From Rhizobium sp. WYCCWR10014 (GTDB taxonomy: Bacteria; Pseudomonadota; Alphaproteobacteria; Rhizobiales; Rhizobiaceae): DNA of 64,000 nt. The DNA lies in assembly GCF_001657485.1 (NCBI RefSeq), contig NZ_LXFU01000024.1, positions 248,001-312,000 of the forward strand. Reading direction: 5' to 3'. A program made the position numbers and the translations under genes. The notes below the pieces were generated by a model that was not told the DNA's origin, did no database searches, and saw only the letters and a list, made by a program, of their open reading frames with translations. Below, in pieces: positions 36,600-47,113 of this stretch (within the stretch, counting starts at the first letter, position 1; every line of letters begins with the position of its first letter).

Positions 36600-38018
36600 A
36601 TGACAAATTGGCTTCCCGATATTTCCCGCGGTTCTGGGCCGGTCTATCTCCGGCTTGCCGATAGCATCGAATCCGCCATAGCAAGCGGCGCCCTGCCCGC
36701 CGGCAGCAAGCTGCCGCCGCAGCGCAACCTTGCCTACGATATCGGCGTGACGATCGGCACGATCGGCCGCGCCTATGCACTGGTGCATGAGCGCGGCCTG
36801 GTTGCCGGCGAAGTGGGGCGCGGCACCTATGTGCTGAACCGCTCGGAGACGGCGCCCGGCGAACAGATCGATCCGCTGACCGTCTCGCTCGGCGGCACCC
36901 GCGTCCAGGATGCGCCGGCGAACAAGATCCGTTTCGACACGACAGCCGCGCCCGATCTCGGCCAAGGTAAGGTCATAGCGGGTATCCTCGCCGAGATCGG
37001 CGAACAGCATCTTTCCGAAATCTCCTCTTATTCCCGGAGTTTCCCGCGCAACTGGTTTGAGGCCGGTCGCCTCTGGCTTGCCCGCAGCGGCTGGACGCCG
37101 GAGGTCGAAAACATCGTACCGACGCTCGGCGCCCATGCGGCGGCGATATCAGTTATCGCCGCCGTCTCGGCGCCGGGTGACAAGATCGTCTTTGAGGATC
37201 TTACCTATACCCAGGTCAGCCGCAGCGTCCGCCTTCTCGGCCGCCGCACACTGACGGTCGATTCCGACAAGTTTGGCATGATCCCCGAGGATTTCGAGCG
37301 GCTCTGCCAGCAGCAGCATCCGAAGATCGCCTTCCTGATGCCGACCGTCCACAATCCGACGTTGGCGATCATGCCCTATGAACGGCGCACGGCCATCGCC
37401 GCAATCGCCAGGAAACACAGTGTCTGGCTGATCGAGGACGACCTCTACGGCGGTATGGCCGACGACGACACGCCGCTGCTGGCCTCGATCGCGCCCGACC
37501 GCACCTTCCTCGTCAACGGCCTGTCGAAATCGGTTGCCGCCGGCGTGCGCGGCGGCTGGGTCGCCTGCCCGCCGCATTTTGCCCAGCGCATCAGGGTGAC
37601 GCACAAGATGATCACCGGCGGCCTGCCCTTCATCCTGGCGGAGACCTGTGCGCGCCTCGTCGAAAGCGGCACAGCGCACGAGATCCGCAAAGCGAGCGTC
37701 AAAGAACTTTCCAGGCGCGTCCAGCTCGCCCGCGAGCAGTTGCAGGGTTTCGATTTCGAATCCCACCTCCACGCGCCCTTCCTCTGGCTGAAACTGCCGG
37801 AGCCCTGGATGTCAGGCACGTTCAAGAATGCCGCCTACCGCGACGGTGTGCTCGTCGACGATGAGGACGAGTTCAAGGCGGCCCGCGGCGAGAAAGCCTA
37901 TCACCGCGTTCGCATCGGTTTGTCCTCGCCGAAGACGGGACAGGAACTGACCTCGGGGCTGATGATCCTGCGCCGGCTGTTGGAAAATGGCGGCTCCGCC
38001 TATGACGGCGAAATATGA
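36600..38018 (+). CDS. MocR/PdxR-type regulator (GntR domain plus aminotransferase-like domain)
   Basis: 472 residues. A GntR winged helix (about 10-80: VYLRLADSIESAIASGALPAGSKLPPQR with the turn split) is joined to a fold-type I aminotransferase domain with the PLP-lysine motif VNGLSKSVAAGVRGGW and IEDDLYGGM. MocR regulators sense PLP or PLP-amino-acid adducts and usually control a neighbouring gene. Neighbours are the divergent DUF1127 gene and the downstream PagL-like gene; no pdxST or gabT genes are adjacent. The start has no ribosome site, see the promoter entry. Confidence 0.92.
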   Translation: MTNWLPDISRGSGPVYLRLADSIESAIASGALPAGSKLPPQRNLAYDIGVTIGTIGRAYALVHERGLVAGEVGRGTYVLNRSETAPGEQIDPLTVSLGGTRVQDAPANKIRFDTTAAPDLGQGKVIAGILAEIGEQHLSEISSYSRSFPRNWFEAGRLWLARSGWTPEVENIVPTLGAHAAAISVIAAVSAPGDKIVFEDLTYTQVSRSVRLLGRRTLTVDSDKFGMIPEDFERLCQQQHPKIAFLMPTVHNPTLAIMPYERRTAIAAIARKHSVWLIEDDLYGGMADDDTPLLASIAPDRTFLVNGLSKSVAAGVRGGWVACPPHFAQRIRVTHKMITGGLPFILAETCARLVESGTAHEIRKASVKELSRRVQLAREQLQGFDFESHLHAPFLWLKLPEPWMSGTFKNAAYRDGVLVDDEDEFKAARGEKAYHRVRIGLSSPKTGQELTSGLMILRRLLENGGSAYDGEI

Positions 38019-38140
38019 CATGTTGCAAATACACGTCATAAATCGGAAAAAACGCCGGAGCCCATTCGGAGCGCTTCACCGACTCAACCTCCATGTTACC
38101 TCTTTGTTGTTCCCGTCTGACGCGAATCAAAGGACAGCAA

Positions 38141-38719
38141 ATGAGGGTCGACTTCGGAAGGATCGCGTTGTGTTTTTTGAGTATTGCATCAGTGGCAGTG
38201 GCAGCCGCCATCTCGGTTGCGGGCTCTGCAACTGCGGGCGAACAGATATTCGATGAATTGCGGTTTGGCGTCTCGACCTCGGTACAATCGGGCCATACCA
38301 GGGAAGACGGTGTCTTTCCGGAGATTACCGCTCTCTTCGATCCCTTCGGCTACGATACAGCAGTCGGCTGGCAGCAACAGCTGCTGCACCCTCGTGTGCA
38401 TCTCGGAACCTCGATCGGCACGTCGGGCGAAGCCACCCAGTTCTTCACCGGCTTCACCTGGACGGTCGATTTCAACGAGAAGCTTTTTGCCGAAGCCGGC
38501 TTCGGCGGCGTCATTCATACCGGCGATCTTGAGGGCGATGATGACGGCCCGGAACTCGGCTGTCGCGTCCTCTTCCACGAATATCTGGGCGCCGGCTATC
38601 GTTTCAACGCCCACTGGAATGTCATGGCCCAGATCGCCCACTCCTCGCACGCCAATCTCTGCGATGGGCCGAACGACGGCATGACGCGCGCCGGCTTGCA
38701 GGTCGGCTACAAGTTCTGA
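38141..38719 (+). CDS. pagL: PagL-like lipid A 3-O-deacylase family protein
   Basis: 192 residues. A signal peptide (about 1-32, VAGSATAG) is followed by an eight-strand outer-membrane-barrel-like sequence ending in the aromatic residue F of LQVGYKF. The PagL active-site region is IAHSSHANLC, keeping H167 and S169 of the H-x-S pair but with His in place of the usual Asn; the acidic third residue is not obvious. PagL removes the 3-position acyl chain from lipid A. Family membership is fairly clear, activity less so. The ATG at 38141 has AGGACAG upstream. Confidence 0.72.
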   Translation: MRVDFGRIALCFLSIASVAVAAAISVAGSATAGEQIFDELRFGVSTSVQSGHTREDGVFPEITALFDPFGYDTAVGWQQQLLHPRVHLGTSIGTSGEATQFFTGFTWTVDFNEKLFAEAGFGGVIHTGDLEGDDDGPELGCRVLFHEYLGAGYRFNAHWNVMAQIAHSSHANLCDGPNDGMTRAGLQVGYKF

Positions 38720-38810
38720 GAGTCCGTTCGACAATTTCAGCGGGTTGGCCGACGGATGATTGAACTGCTCATTACCGCCGTCTGAACCGCCATCGGCAGG
38801 CGGGAACCGT

Positions 38811-40553
38811 TCAGTCCCATGTCGGACAAACAGGCTTCAACTCGCCCTGACAAGCCGCCGCGACGCAGTCCGCCAGGCTGCCAAACCGAAGCGCCTTGCC
38901 CGTCAATCCCGGACCGTAGTGAGCGAACTTCGCCGAATTGGTGATAATTGTATCGACCGATTTTGGGATGACAGGCTCCGCAAGTGTGCACCAGCACGCA
39001 TCGGTTACGAATTCTACGCCGAAGTCCGACAATCTGCCGACGAGATTCGCAGCGGAAGCCCTATCAAACGTCGCACGGTTGCAGGTAACCAGAACCTTGA
39101 CGTCAGGATGTTTCGCCAGGCCTTCGCAGAGCGCGGCCAGCCGCTCGCATTCGTCGAAAGAGAAATGGGGATTGCCCAGCGCGACGAACTCGATGGCATC
39201 CACAGAGCTGCCGTTGAGTTTCCTCCAGTCCGCAACGATGTCCTTGGGACAGATTTCGTAGCTCGCCTTGATCTTGCTTCCGACAATGCTCTCAAGGCTG
39301 TCGGCCTCCGGCGTGACACCGACGATATGGAACATCGGAGAGCCTGATGTCGTCGCAAAACCCGCCCCGAACGCCTTTAGGTCGTCCAGATTCGGCTTCC
39401 ACGTCTCGAGGCCGATCACGACCGGAATTTCATCTCCGACAAGCTTGCCGATGTGGTAGCCGAGAATGGGGTAGACCATGTCATCCCGCGACACGAAGCC
39501 CGACACATTGACCACGAGGCTGGCGCGCCTGTTGTCGGCGATATGCGGCCCGGTCAGCGGCGCGCGCCCGGTGAGAGCGATGCAGAGGTCGAGGTAATCA
39601 GGATACTTGGCCGTGCGAGCGCCCAAAACGCTGTTGGCGAATACGACGGCGTTCGACTCCGCCCAGGCCACCTGCTCACCTTGCCTGGGTGCGGACGACA
39701 GCTGGTAGGGCGCGCAGGTGAACGTCTTTCGCGCTCCCATGGAGGCGTAGGCCTCACCCAGTTCGGATGCGGGTCCGGCGACGTCGGGAGACACGCCCTG
39801 CTCCCGCCAACGCATCTGGTCCACCGAGATCGAGTTCAGGGTCGTTGGTACGACAACCCTACCCTCCCAGTCCCGCATGCGTTTCGCGAATTCCAGGCTG
39901 GTCGGCCCGGTGTAGATGCAGCCATCGATATGGACCTGGGAGATATCGATAAGTTCCGTCGCTCCCTGAATTTCAGCCATGCGCGTCGTGGCCCTCATTG
40001 CCACCTGCACGGCCTTGCCCATTTCCCCGTTCAAAGCGGACCAATCCCTCGATGTCAGCGCTATCGAATTTCCATAGGTGCGATCGGCGGCATCGAAACC
40101 TGGGGCGGTTTCGATCCGGCTCGCGATGATCTTATCGCCGATGAGTGTGACTTCAGGGATGGAGTGCAGCTCGGCGAAGTCGTCTTCGGAGAGCTGGACA
40201 ACGGGGATCGATCGGCCGAACACTTCGTCAGCGACGATCACTCCAAGCGATAGTATTTCCTCCTGGCGCGAGACCACGATGCCGGCGGGAGCGTGCCCGT
40301 TCATGATCAGCTCCATGAGCACACTGCTGCCCGTACATGAGCCGCGTCCGCCGGGGATGGCGAGAATCTTTCCTGTCAGGACCTGTGTCGACAGGGGATG
40401 GTGGCGGTCGATGACTTCTCCGGTTCGGGAGTCGACGCCGCCCCAGAAGCTGAGCGCCGTGTCGCTGAATACGATCGACCCTGTAGCGAAGCCAGCCACA
40501 AGCGCGCGCCCGGCAAACACCTTTTCGTCTGCCTGTTGTTGTATGTCCGGCAT
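38811..40553 (-). CDS. Fused aconitase X protein
   Basis: 580 residues. The N-terminal swivel domain (DUF126; about 1-135) carries PGGRGSCTGSSVLMELI, and the C-terminal catalytic domain (DUF521; about 150-580) carries ALNGEMGKAVQVAM, GATELIDISQVHIDGCIYTG and VVPTTLNSISVDQMRW. Bacterial fused AcnX enzymes include cis-3-hydroxy-L-proline dehydratases, so catabolism of a hydroxyproline isomer is a reasonable guess, but no proline-catabolic genes adjoin it. It reads toward pagL and away from purL, with a mosaic repeat between it and purL. Its ribosome site is weak. Confidence 0.82.
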   Translation of the reverse strand: MPDIQQQADEKVFAGRALVAGFATGSIVFSDTALSFWGGVDSRTGEVIDRHHPLSTQVLTGKILAIPGGRGSCTGSSVLMELIMNGHAPAGIVVSRQEEILSLGVIVADEVFGRSIPVVQLSEDDFAELHSIPEVTLIGDKIIASRIETAPGFDAADRTYGNSIALTSRDWSALNGEMGKAVQVAMRATTRMAEIQGATELIDISQVHIDGCIYTGPTSLEFAKRMRDWEGRVVVPTTLNSISVDQMRWREQGVSPDVAGPASELGEAYASMGARKTFTCAPYQLSSAPRQGEQVAWAESNAVVFANSVLGARTAKYPDYLDLCIALTGRAPLTGPHIADNRRASLVVNVSGFVSRDDMVYPILGYHIGKLVGDEIPVVIGLETWKPNLDDLKAFGAGFATTSGSPMFHIVGVTPEADSLESIVGSKIKASYEICPKDIVADWRKLNGSSVDAIEFVALGNPHFSFDECERLAALCEGLAKHPDVKVLVTCNRATFDRASAANLVGRLSDFGVEFVTDACWCTLAEPVIPKSVDTIITNSAKFAHYGPGLTGKALRFGSLADCVAAACQGELKPVCPTWD

Positions 40554-40794
40554 TGTATCTCGATACCATCAACAAAGAAGAAAAGCTTCCTTATAGGAAA
40601 CATCAGCGGCACACAAAAGCTGAGGCCGGAGCCTTGCCCCATTGCTATCGATCGAGAATCAAAAGCAAGTTGTCAAACAGACTCTGAGAAGCGGCCGCCC
40701 GTACCGGGCCGAAGAAGTCGCCCGCCCGCTGTTGACGGCGGGCATTTTCCTGTCGCGCGCCGTCCCTACATAGGCTAAAGAGCGGAAAACGCGC
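40554..40794. other. Gene-free spacer upstream of the aconitase-X gene
   Basis: This half of the 365-base spacer holds no gene. It has a perfect -35 TTGACA on the minus strand (40676-40671), which could serve the aconitase-X gene although no good -10 follows, and a terminator-like hairpin on the plus strand (GCCCGCC 40720-40726 with GGCGGGC 40737-40743, then ATTTTCC). That hairpin has no visible gene to terminate and may be a remnant of an earlier arrangement. Confidence 0.5.
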
Positions 40795-40897
40795 TAGAGC
40801 ATGTCCGTTTTTCCTGGAATCACGGACATGCTCTATCTCTTTCTTTTCACGCAATCCGGACGCAAAACCGCTGCGCACTTTTGCTGGATTGCTCTAA
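40795..40897. repeat. RIME-type mosaic palindromic repeat
   Basis: Two palindromes in tandem. The first has perfect 14-base arms TAGAGCATGTCCGT (40795-40808) and ACGGACATGCTCTA (40822-40835); the second has GCAATCC (40851-40857) and GGATTGC (40886-40892) with an inner CAAAA/TTTTG pair. This two-hairpin form matches the rhizobial intergenic mosaic elements. It ends 21 bases before the purL start, so the purL leader must include it or start within it. Confidence 0.85.
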
Positions 40898-43150
<2,253 letters not shown>

Positions 43151-43169
43151 TGCGCAAGGAGTAACGATC

Positions 43170-43403
43170 ATGGCCATGAAACCCGGCGATATCGAAGACA
43201 TGATCAAGGCTGGGATTCCCGGTGCCAAGGTGACGATCCGCGATCTGGCGGGCGACGGCGATCACTACGCCGCCGAAGTCGTCGCCGAAGCCTTTCGCGG
43301 CAAGAGCCGCGTGCAACAGCACCAGATGGTCTACGAGGCGCTGAAGGGCAATATGGGCGGCATACTGCATGCGCTGGCGCTGCAGACCTCCGCGCCGGAA
43401 TAG
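43170..43403 (+). CDS. BolA-family protein
   Basis: 77 residues, single BolA domain: MKPGDIEDMIKAGIPGAKVTIRDLAGDGDHYAAEVVAEAFRGKSRVQQHQMVYEAL (His in VQQHQMVYEAL is the cluster-ligand type). BolA proteins share a [2Fe-2S] cluster with monothiol glutaredoxins and act in Fe-S trafficking and iron sensing. AAGGAG lies nine bases upstream. Its usual partner grxD lies 2 kb downstream, separated by two unrelated genes. Confidence 0.95.
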   Translation: MAMKPGDIEDMIKAGIPGAKVTIRDLAGDGDHYAAEVVAEAFRGKSRVQQHQMVYEALKGNMGGILHALALQTSAPE

Positions 43404-43426
43404 AGCCCGACGCAATCCCGATAACG

Positions 43427-43457
43427 ATGCCCGGCCCTCAGCCGGGCATTCTCTTTT
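43427..43457 (+). terminator. Terminator after bolA, overlapping a convergent gene
   Basis: Stem ATGCCCGGC (43427-43435) and GCCGGGCAT (43441-43449), five-base loop, then TCTCTTTT. The minus-strand membrane hydrolase gene ends in its loop: the stop codon is 43438-43440 and its last codons form one arm. Confidence 0.85.
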
Positions 43458-44670
43458 CATCGGGACTGGCAAAGACCGAGGCAGGCATCGGCCCCGCAGT
43501 CATCAGCGTGAAATCAAACGACGCCTTTAGATCCGGGCCAAGCACATATTGCCGGTGGACGCGAAGCTGGTCCTTGCGGATCTTGCGGTAGTGCTCGCGC
43601 GTCAGCATTTGCTTGACGCGGATCAGGATCATCTTCGCCTCAGGCGCATCCGTATGGCCGGAGACGGCAACGACCGGCACCTTATAGAAATTGATCGAAT
43701 CCGTCAGGCACTGCACATCGAGCCAGGAAATCTCGGGACAGCGGGCGATCAGCCCGACACGGGCGCGAAGCAGTGTTGCCGATGACATGAGCGCACATTG
43801 CAGGATGGCGCTGCCGAGTGTGGCAAACACCACACGCTTGTCCTTGAAGATCTCCGGCTCCCTTTCCAGCAATATGCCGATGACATGGGCTGCGACGCTC
43901 GATCCCATGCTGTGTGAGGAGATCACATATTCGTCCGCCTCCTCTTCAAGCGCCTTGCGCACGACAGCGGCCCGGTCTTCCAGCCAGTTGTTGAAATCTG
44001 TCCGGTCCATGCGGCCGAGCGCCACGGCCATTGCCCAATCGGCGAAGAGGTGCAGCGTGTGGAAGCGTTCGGAAAACGGCAGGAAGGCGAAGGTGAAGAA
44101 ACAGAGCGCCAGCGGTCCGCTCCAGAGCATGTGCCACGGGGAAAAGCCAAGAGCAAAGGGCATGATGGCGATCTGGGCCGTCAGCGCGATCGCCAGCGCC
44201 GTCAGCAGGAACGGGAAGAGGAAGAACAGGCCGAAACGCCAGGCGTGGCGGAAATATCCCCGCATGCCGCCTTCGAGCATGATCTCGGCGCAGCTTCGGA
44301 AGCCTACCATGATCTGGCTCAGGGTGTTGCCGTCGCGCAGCCTGCTTACCAGCGAGTCATGATCGACCATGTGGATCCGGCTCTTCGTCTGCCAACCAGG
44401 AGAACCGGTCCCTTCCCCGGCCGCCGCTTTGTCGGCTGCCACGGGCGCCACTTCGGCTGCCACGGGCGCTACTTCGGCTGCCCATTCGCCCGTTGTGACC
44501 TCGAAACTGAGGGGATCACTTCCCGCTTCCGGCGCCCCCGTTTCAACCGAATAGCCCCAGACGGCGGCACTCTGCCTGGCCGAACGCTCGTAGCGTGCCC
44601 TGTGGGCAACGCCGTCGAGCGGCTCGAAGCCCGGGAAATGCAGGACGACCCGCTTCTCGATCAGTTTCAT
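43438..44670 (-). CDS. Membrane-associated serine hydrolase, alpha/beta-fold-like
   Basis: 410 residues. The N-terminus MKLIEKRVVLHFPGFEPLD and the lipase-type elbow ISSHSMGSSVAAHVIG (S-H-S-M-G) suggest an alpha/beta hydrolase; two central hydrophobic helices (about 150-175 and 180-205) suggest membrane attachment. A 21-base tandem repeat at 44435-44476 encodes the AEVAPVA repeats near residue 65. The lipase assignment rests on the elbow only. It sits between bolA and grxD on the opposite strand. GGAAGAG lies upstream of the chosen ATG; the frame extends to 44805. Confidence 0.75.
   Translation of the reverse strand: MKLIEKRVVLHFPGFEPLDGVAHRARYERSARQSAAVWGYSVETGAPEAGSDPLSFEVTTGEWAAEVAPVAAEVAPVAADKAAAGEGTGSPGWQTKSRIHMVDHDSLVSRLRDGNTLSQIMVGFRSCAEIMLEGGMRGYFRHAWRFGLFFLFPFLLTALAIALTAQIAIMPFALGFSPWHMLWSGPLALCFFTFAFLPFSERFHTLHLFADWAMAVALGRMDRTDFNNWLEDRAAVVRKALEEEADEYVISSHSMGSSVAAHVIGILLEREPEIFKDKRVVFATLGSAILQCALMSSATLLRARVGLIARCPEISWLDVQCLTDSINFYKVPVVAVSGHTDAPEAKMILIRVKQMLTREHYRKIRKDQLRVHRQYVLGPDLKASFDFTLMTAGPMPASVFASPDEKRMPG
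44435..44482. repeat. 21-bp tandem repeat within the membrane hydrolase gene
   Basis: Two copies of the 21-base unit (44435-44455 and 44456-44476) differ by one base and are followed by a six-base partial copy. In frame they add seven residues each, so copy-number change would keep the reading frame. Confidence 0.85.
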
Positions 44671-44834
44671 TCCACTCTTCCGGCCGGACGAATGGCCGGC
44701 ATGTTGGTGCGATCCGGCTGCTGCGCCACTGATATGGGCAAAAAGCAGCCATGGTCTCGAAGCCGTCTTGCTAACCGAACTCTTCCGGAATTCAATAGCA
44801 GCCATGTCGTTTCCATCACGAACGGAGGGGTTTT

Positions 44835-45065
44835 GTGGCCGACCTAGTCAAAGAATTGATATCAGGCATCGTCGACACCGTGCTGAAGGAGATCCTGAAG
44901 AAAACCACCGGCCGCGCCACGACGAAGCGCAGCAGGCGTAAGACACGCCCCGCCGCGACGACGACGGCTGCGCGCAAGGCGACCCCGGCCAAGCCCAAGC
45001 CCGCCCGTAAACAGGTCAGCAAACGCCGCACCGCCGCCGGCCGCAGCCGTCAGCGACGCAACTGA
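44835..45065 (+). CDS. Small highly basic protein with amphipathic N-terminus
   Basis: 76 residues from a GTG with a strong GGAGGGG site seven bases upstream. The first 25 residues (VKELISGIVDTVLKEILKK) form an amphipathic helix; the rest is Lys/Arg/Ala/Thr/Pro-rich (TKRSRRKTRPAATTTAARK), like histone H1 tails or DNA-binding tails of alphaproteobacterial proteins. No family is recognised. A role in binding DNA, RNA or anionic membrane is inference. It is divergent from the membrane hydrolase. Confidence 0.72.
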   Translation: MADLVKELISGIVDTVLKEILKKTTGRATTKRSRRKTRPAATTTAARKATPAKPKPARKQVSKRRTAAGRSRQRRN

Positions 45066-45397
45066 GGCACGATGAAATGTGAGTGTTTTCGGACAAATTC
45101 TGCAGCGCTCCGCCTATGTCGTCTCCACAACGTCATTGAGGTCCTGAACCGACGATGCGCATTGTGACGATCATTCTCGCGGCGGTCGTCGCGATCTGTC
45201 TCAGACTTCAGCCATTTCAGATTTCAGACCTATCTCGCCCATTGAGCGTAACGCAGCGGCAACAATGCCGGCAACGGCCTGCCCGAATTGGTCTTTTTTT
45301 TGGTTCGGGCGGCTGGAATTCCTGCTGTTGCATGCTATCTAAAGGCAACGATTGAAACGGTGGGCCTTTAACCCGCCTGTTGAAAGGATTAGGTCCC
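45066..45397. other. Gene-free spacer before grxD
   Basis: 332 bases without a convincing gene. A 66-codon frame (45155-45355) begins with a hydrophobic run (MRIVTIILAAVVAICL) after a distant GAGG, but the rest looks random and it is probably not a gene. A long-loop hairpin (GCCCGAA 45281-45287, TTCGGGC 45304-45310) has eight T residues in the loop. The grxD ribosome site AAAGGA lies at 45380-45387. Confidence 0.5.
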
Positions 45398-45733
45398 ATG
45401 AGCGGCATTCACGAATTCATCGGCAACGAAATCAAGACCAACGACGTCGTCCTCTTCATGAAGGGCACGCCGCAGTTTCCGCAATGCGGCTTCTCCGGGC
45501 AGGTCGTGCAAATTCTTGATTACATTGGTGTCGACTACAAGAGCGTCAACGTGCTCGCCGATTCGGAAATCCGCCAGGGCATCAAGGAATATTCCAACTG
45601 GCCGACAATCCCGCAGCTTTACATAAAAGGCGAGTTTGTCGGCGGCTGTGACATCGTCCGGGAAATGTTCCAGGCTGGTGAGCTGCAGCAGCATCTCCAG
45701 GAAAATGGCATCGCGGTCCGCGCCGCCTCCTGA
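45398..45733 (+). CDS. grxD: Monothiol glutaredoxin Grx4/GrxD
   Basis: 111 residues. The active site is the monothiol type PQCGFSGQ (C-G-F-S), and the glutathione-binding [23 protein letters not shown] is complete. Such proteins carry [2Fe-2S] clusters and form heterodimers with BolA proteins. The ATG at 45398 has AAAGGATTAGG upstream; the frame continues 18 bases further. In related genomes it normally follows bolA directly. Confidence 0.96.
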   Translation: MSGIHEFIGNEIKTNDVVLFMKGTPQFPQCGFSGQVVQILDYIGVDYKSVNVLADSEIRQGIKEYSNWPTIPQLYIKGEFVGGCDIVREMFQAGELQQHLQENGIAVRAAS

Positions 45734-45782
45734 CCGGTCACCGGACGTCCGCCCGGTTTCCAAATCTGTTTCTTGAGTTCGA

Positions 45783-45803
45783 GGCGCTGCGGCCAGCAGC
45801 GCC
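45783..45803 (+). terminator. Hairpin after grxD, weak terminator
   Basis: Eight-base stem GGCGCTGC/GCAGCGCC with a five-base loop (45783-45803), 50 bases after the grxD stop. No T tract follows, so termination is uncertain. Confidence 0.35.
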
Positions 45804-45828
45804 TTGACCTGTTTATGGGAATTTCATT

Positions 45829-47076
45829 GTGACAGATTCATCACAAGCCGTGTCCGCGGGCCGCCTGCCCATGGGCAAGCGTGAATTCATCGCGCTTGCA
45901 GCCTTCCTGATGGCCATCAACTCGCTGGCAATCGACATCATGCTTCCGGCCTTGCAGCAGATCGGCGCGAGCCTCGGCGTCGAGAGCGAGAATCACCGAC
46001 AGTTCGTCGTCTCCTCCTATCTGCTCGGCTTCGGCTGCGCCCAGCTTTTCTACGGACCGCTTTCCGATCGCTTCGGCCGCCGCACGCCGCTGTTGTTCGG
46101 CCTCGTCGTCTATATCGTTTCGGCCATCGGCATCGTCTTCGTTCCCTCCTTCGCCGGCCTGCTGGTGCTGCGCTTCGTCCAGGGCATCGGCTCGGCGGCC
46201 ACCCGCGTCATCACCATCTCCATCGTCCGCGATATCTATGGCGGACGGCAGATGGCCGAAGTCATGTCGCTGATCATGATGGTCTTCATGATCGTGCCGG
46301 TTATTGCGCCCGGCACCGGCCAGATCGTCATGTTCTTCGGCAACTGGCACCTGATCTTCCTCTTCATCGCCACCATGGCGACGGCGATTGCCGTCTGGGC
46401 CTATCTACGCCTGCCAGAAACCCTGAATCCCGCCAATGTCAGGCCCTTCACCGCCCGCTCGATCTTCGGCGCCTTCAAGCTGGTGCTGACCAATCGCGTC
46501 GCGCTCTGTTACACCATCGCCAGCACCTTCATCTTCGGCGCGTTGTTCGGCTTCATCAATTCGGCCCAGCAGGTCTATGTCGGCATTTACGACCTCGGCG
46601 TCTATTTCCCCTTCGCCTTTGCCGGCGTGGCGATCTTCATGTCGCTGTCGTCCTTCTTCAATTCGCGCTTTGTCGGCAAGCTCGGCATGCGCCGCCTGTC
46701 GCATGGCTCGCTCATCGGCTTCATCGCCATCAACACCATCTGGCTGATTGTCCAGATGGCCAGCACCGAGCCGATGCCCTTCGCTCTGTTCATCTCCTTC
46801 TTCGGCCTTTCCATGTTCCAGTTCGGTTGGATCGGCTCGAACTTCAATTCGCTCGCCATGGAGCCGCTCGGCCACGTCGCCGGCACCGCCTCATCCGTCC
46901 TCGGCTTCATGAGCACGGTCGGCGGCGCCATCATCGGCGCCGGCATCGGCCAGGCCTTCGACGGCACTGCACTGCCGATGGTCGCCGGCTATTTCACCGT
47001 GTCGATCATCGGGCTCGTCTTCGTGCTGATCGCCGAAAAGGGCCGCCTCTTCCAATCGCAGAACCCAGCCGTCTGA
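45829..47076 (+). CDS. Bcr/CflA-type MFS transporter, copy 1
   Basis: 415 residues, about 12 membrane helices. Drug:H+ antiporter-1 signatures are DIMLPALQQIGASLG, LGFGCAQLFYGPLSDRFGRR (motif A), and RFVQGIGSAATRVI. It exports small molecules by proton antiport; substrate unknown. It starts at GTG 45829. A second family member follows 37 bases later. Confidence 0.9.
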   Translation: MTDSSQAVSAGRLPMGKREFIALAAFLMAINSLAIDIMLPALQQIGASLGVESENHRQFVVSSYLLGFGCAQLFYGPLSDRFGRRTPLLFGLVVYIVSAIGIVFVPSFAGLLVLRFVQGIGSAATRVITISIVRDIYGGRQMAEVMSLIMMVFMIVPVIAPGTGQIVMFFGNWHLIFLFIATMATAIAVWAYLRLPETLNPANVRPFTARSIFGAFKLVLTNRVALCYTIASTFIFGALFGFINSAQQVYVGIYDLGVYFPFAFAGVAIFMSLSSFFNSRFVGKLGMRRLSHGSLIGFIAINTIWLIVQMASTEPMPFALFISFFGLSMFQFGWIGSNFNSLAMEPLGHVAGTASSVLGFMSTVGGAIIGAGIGQAFDGTALPMVAGYFTVSIIGLVFVLIAEKGRLFQSQNPAV

Positions 47077-47113
47077 ACGGCCGCCCTCCTCCGCATTCGG
47101 GATTTTCAATCAC

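Noticed and set aside
36519-37136. N-terminal extension of the DUF1127 frame
   Set aside because: Antisense to the MocR-type regulator; the ATG at 36518 has a ribosome site and fits the family.
45155-45355. 66-codon frame with a hydrophobic start before grxD
   Set aside because: Only the first 16 residues look meaningful, the ribosome site is too far away and the rest has no coding character.
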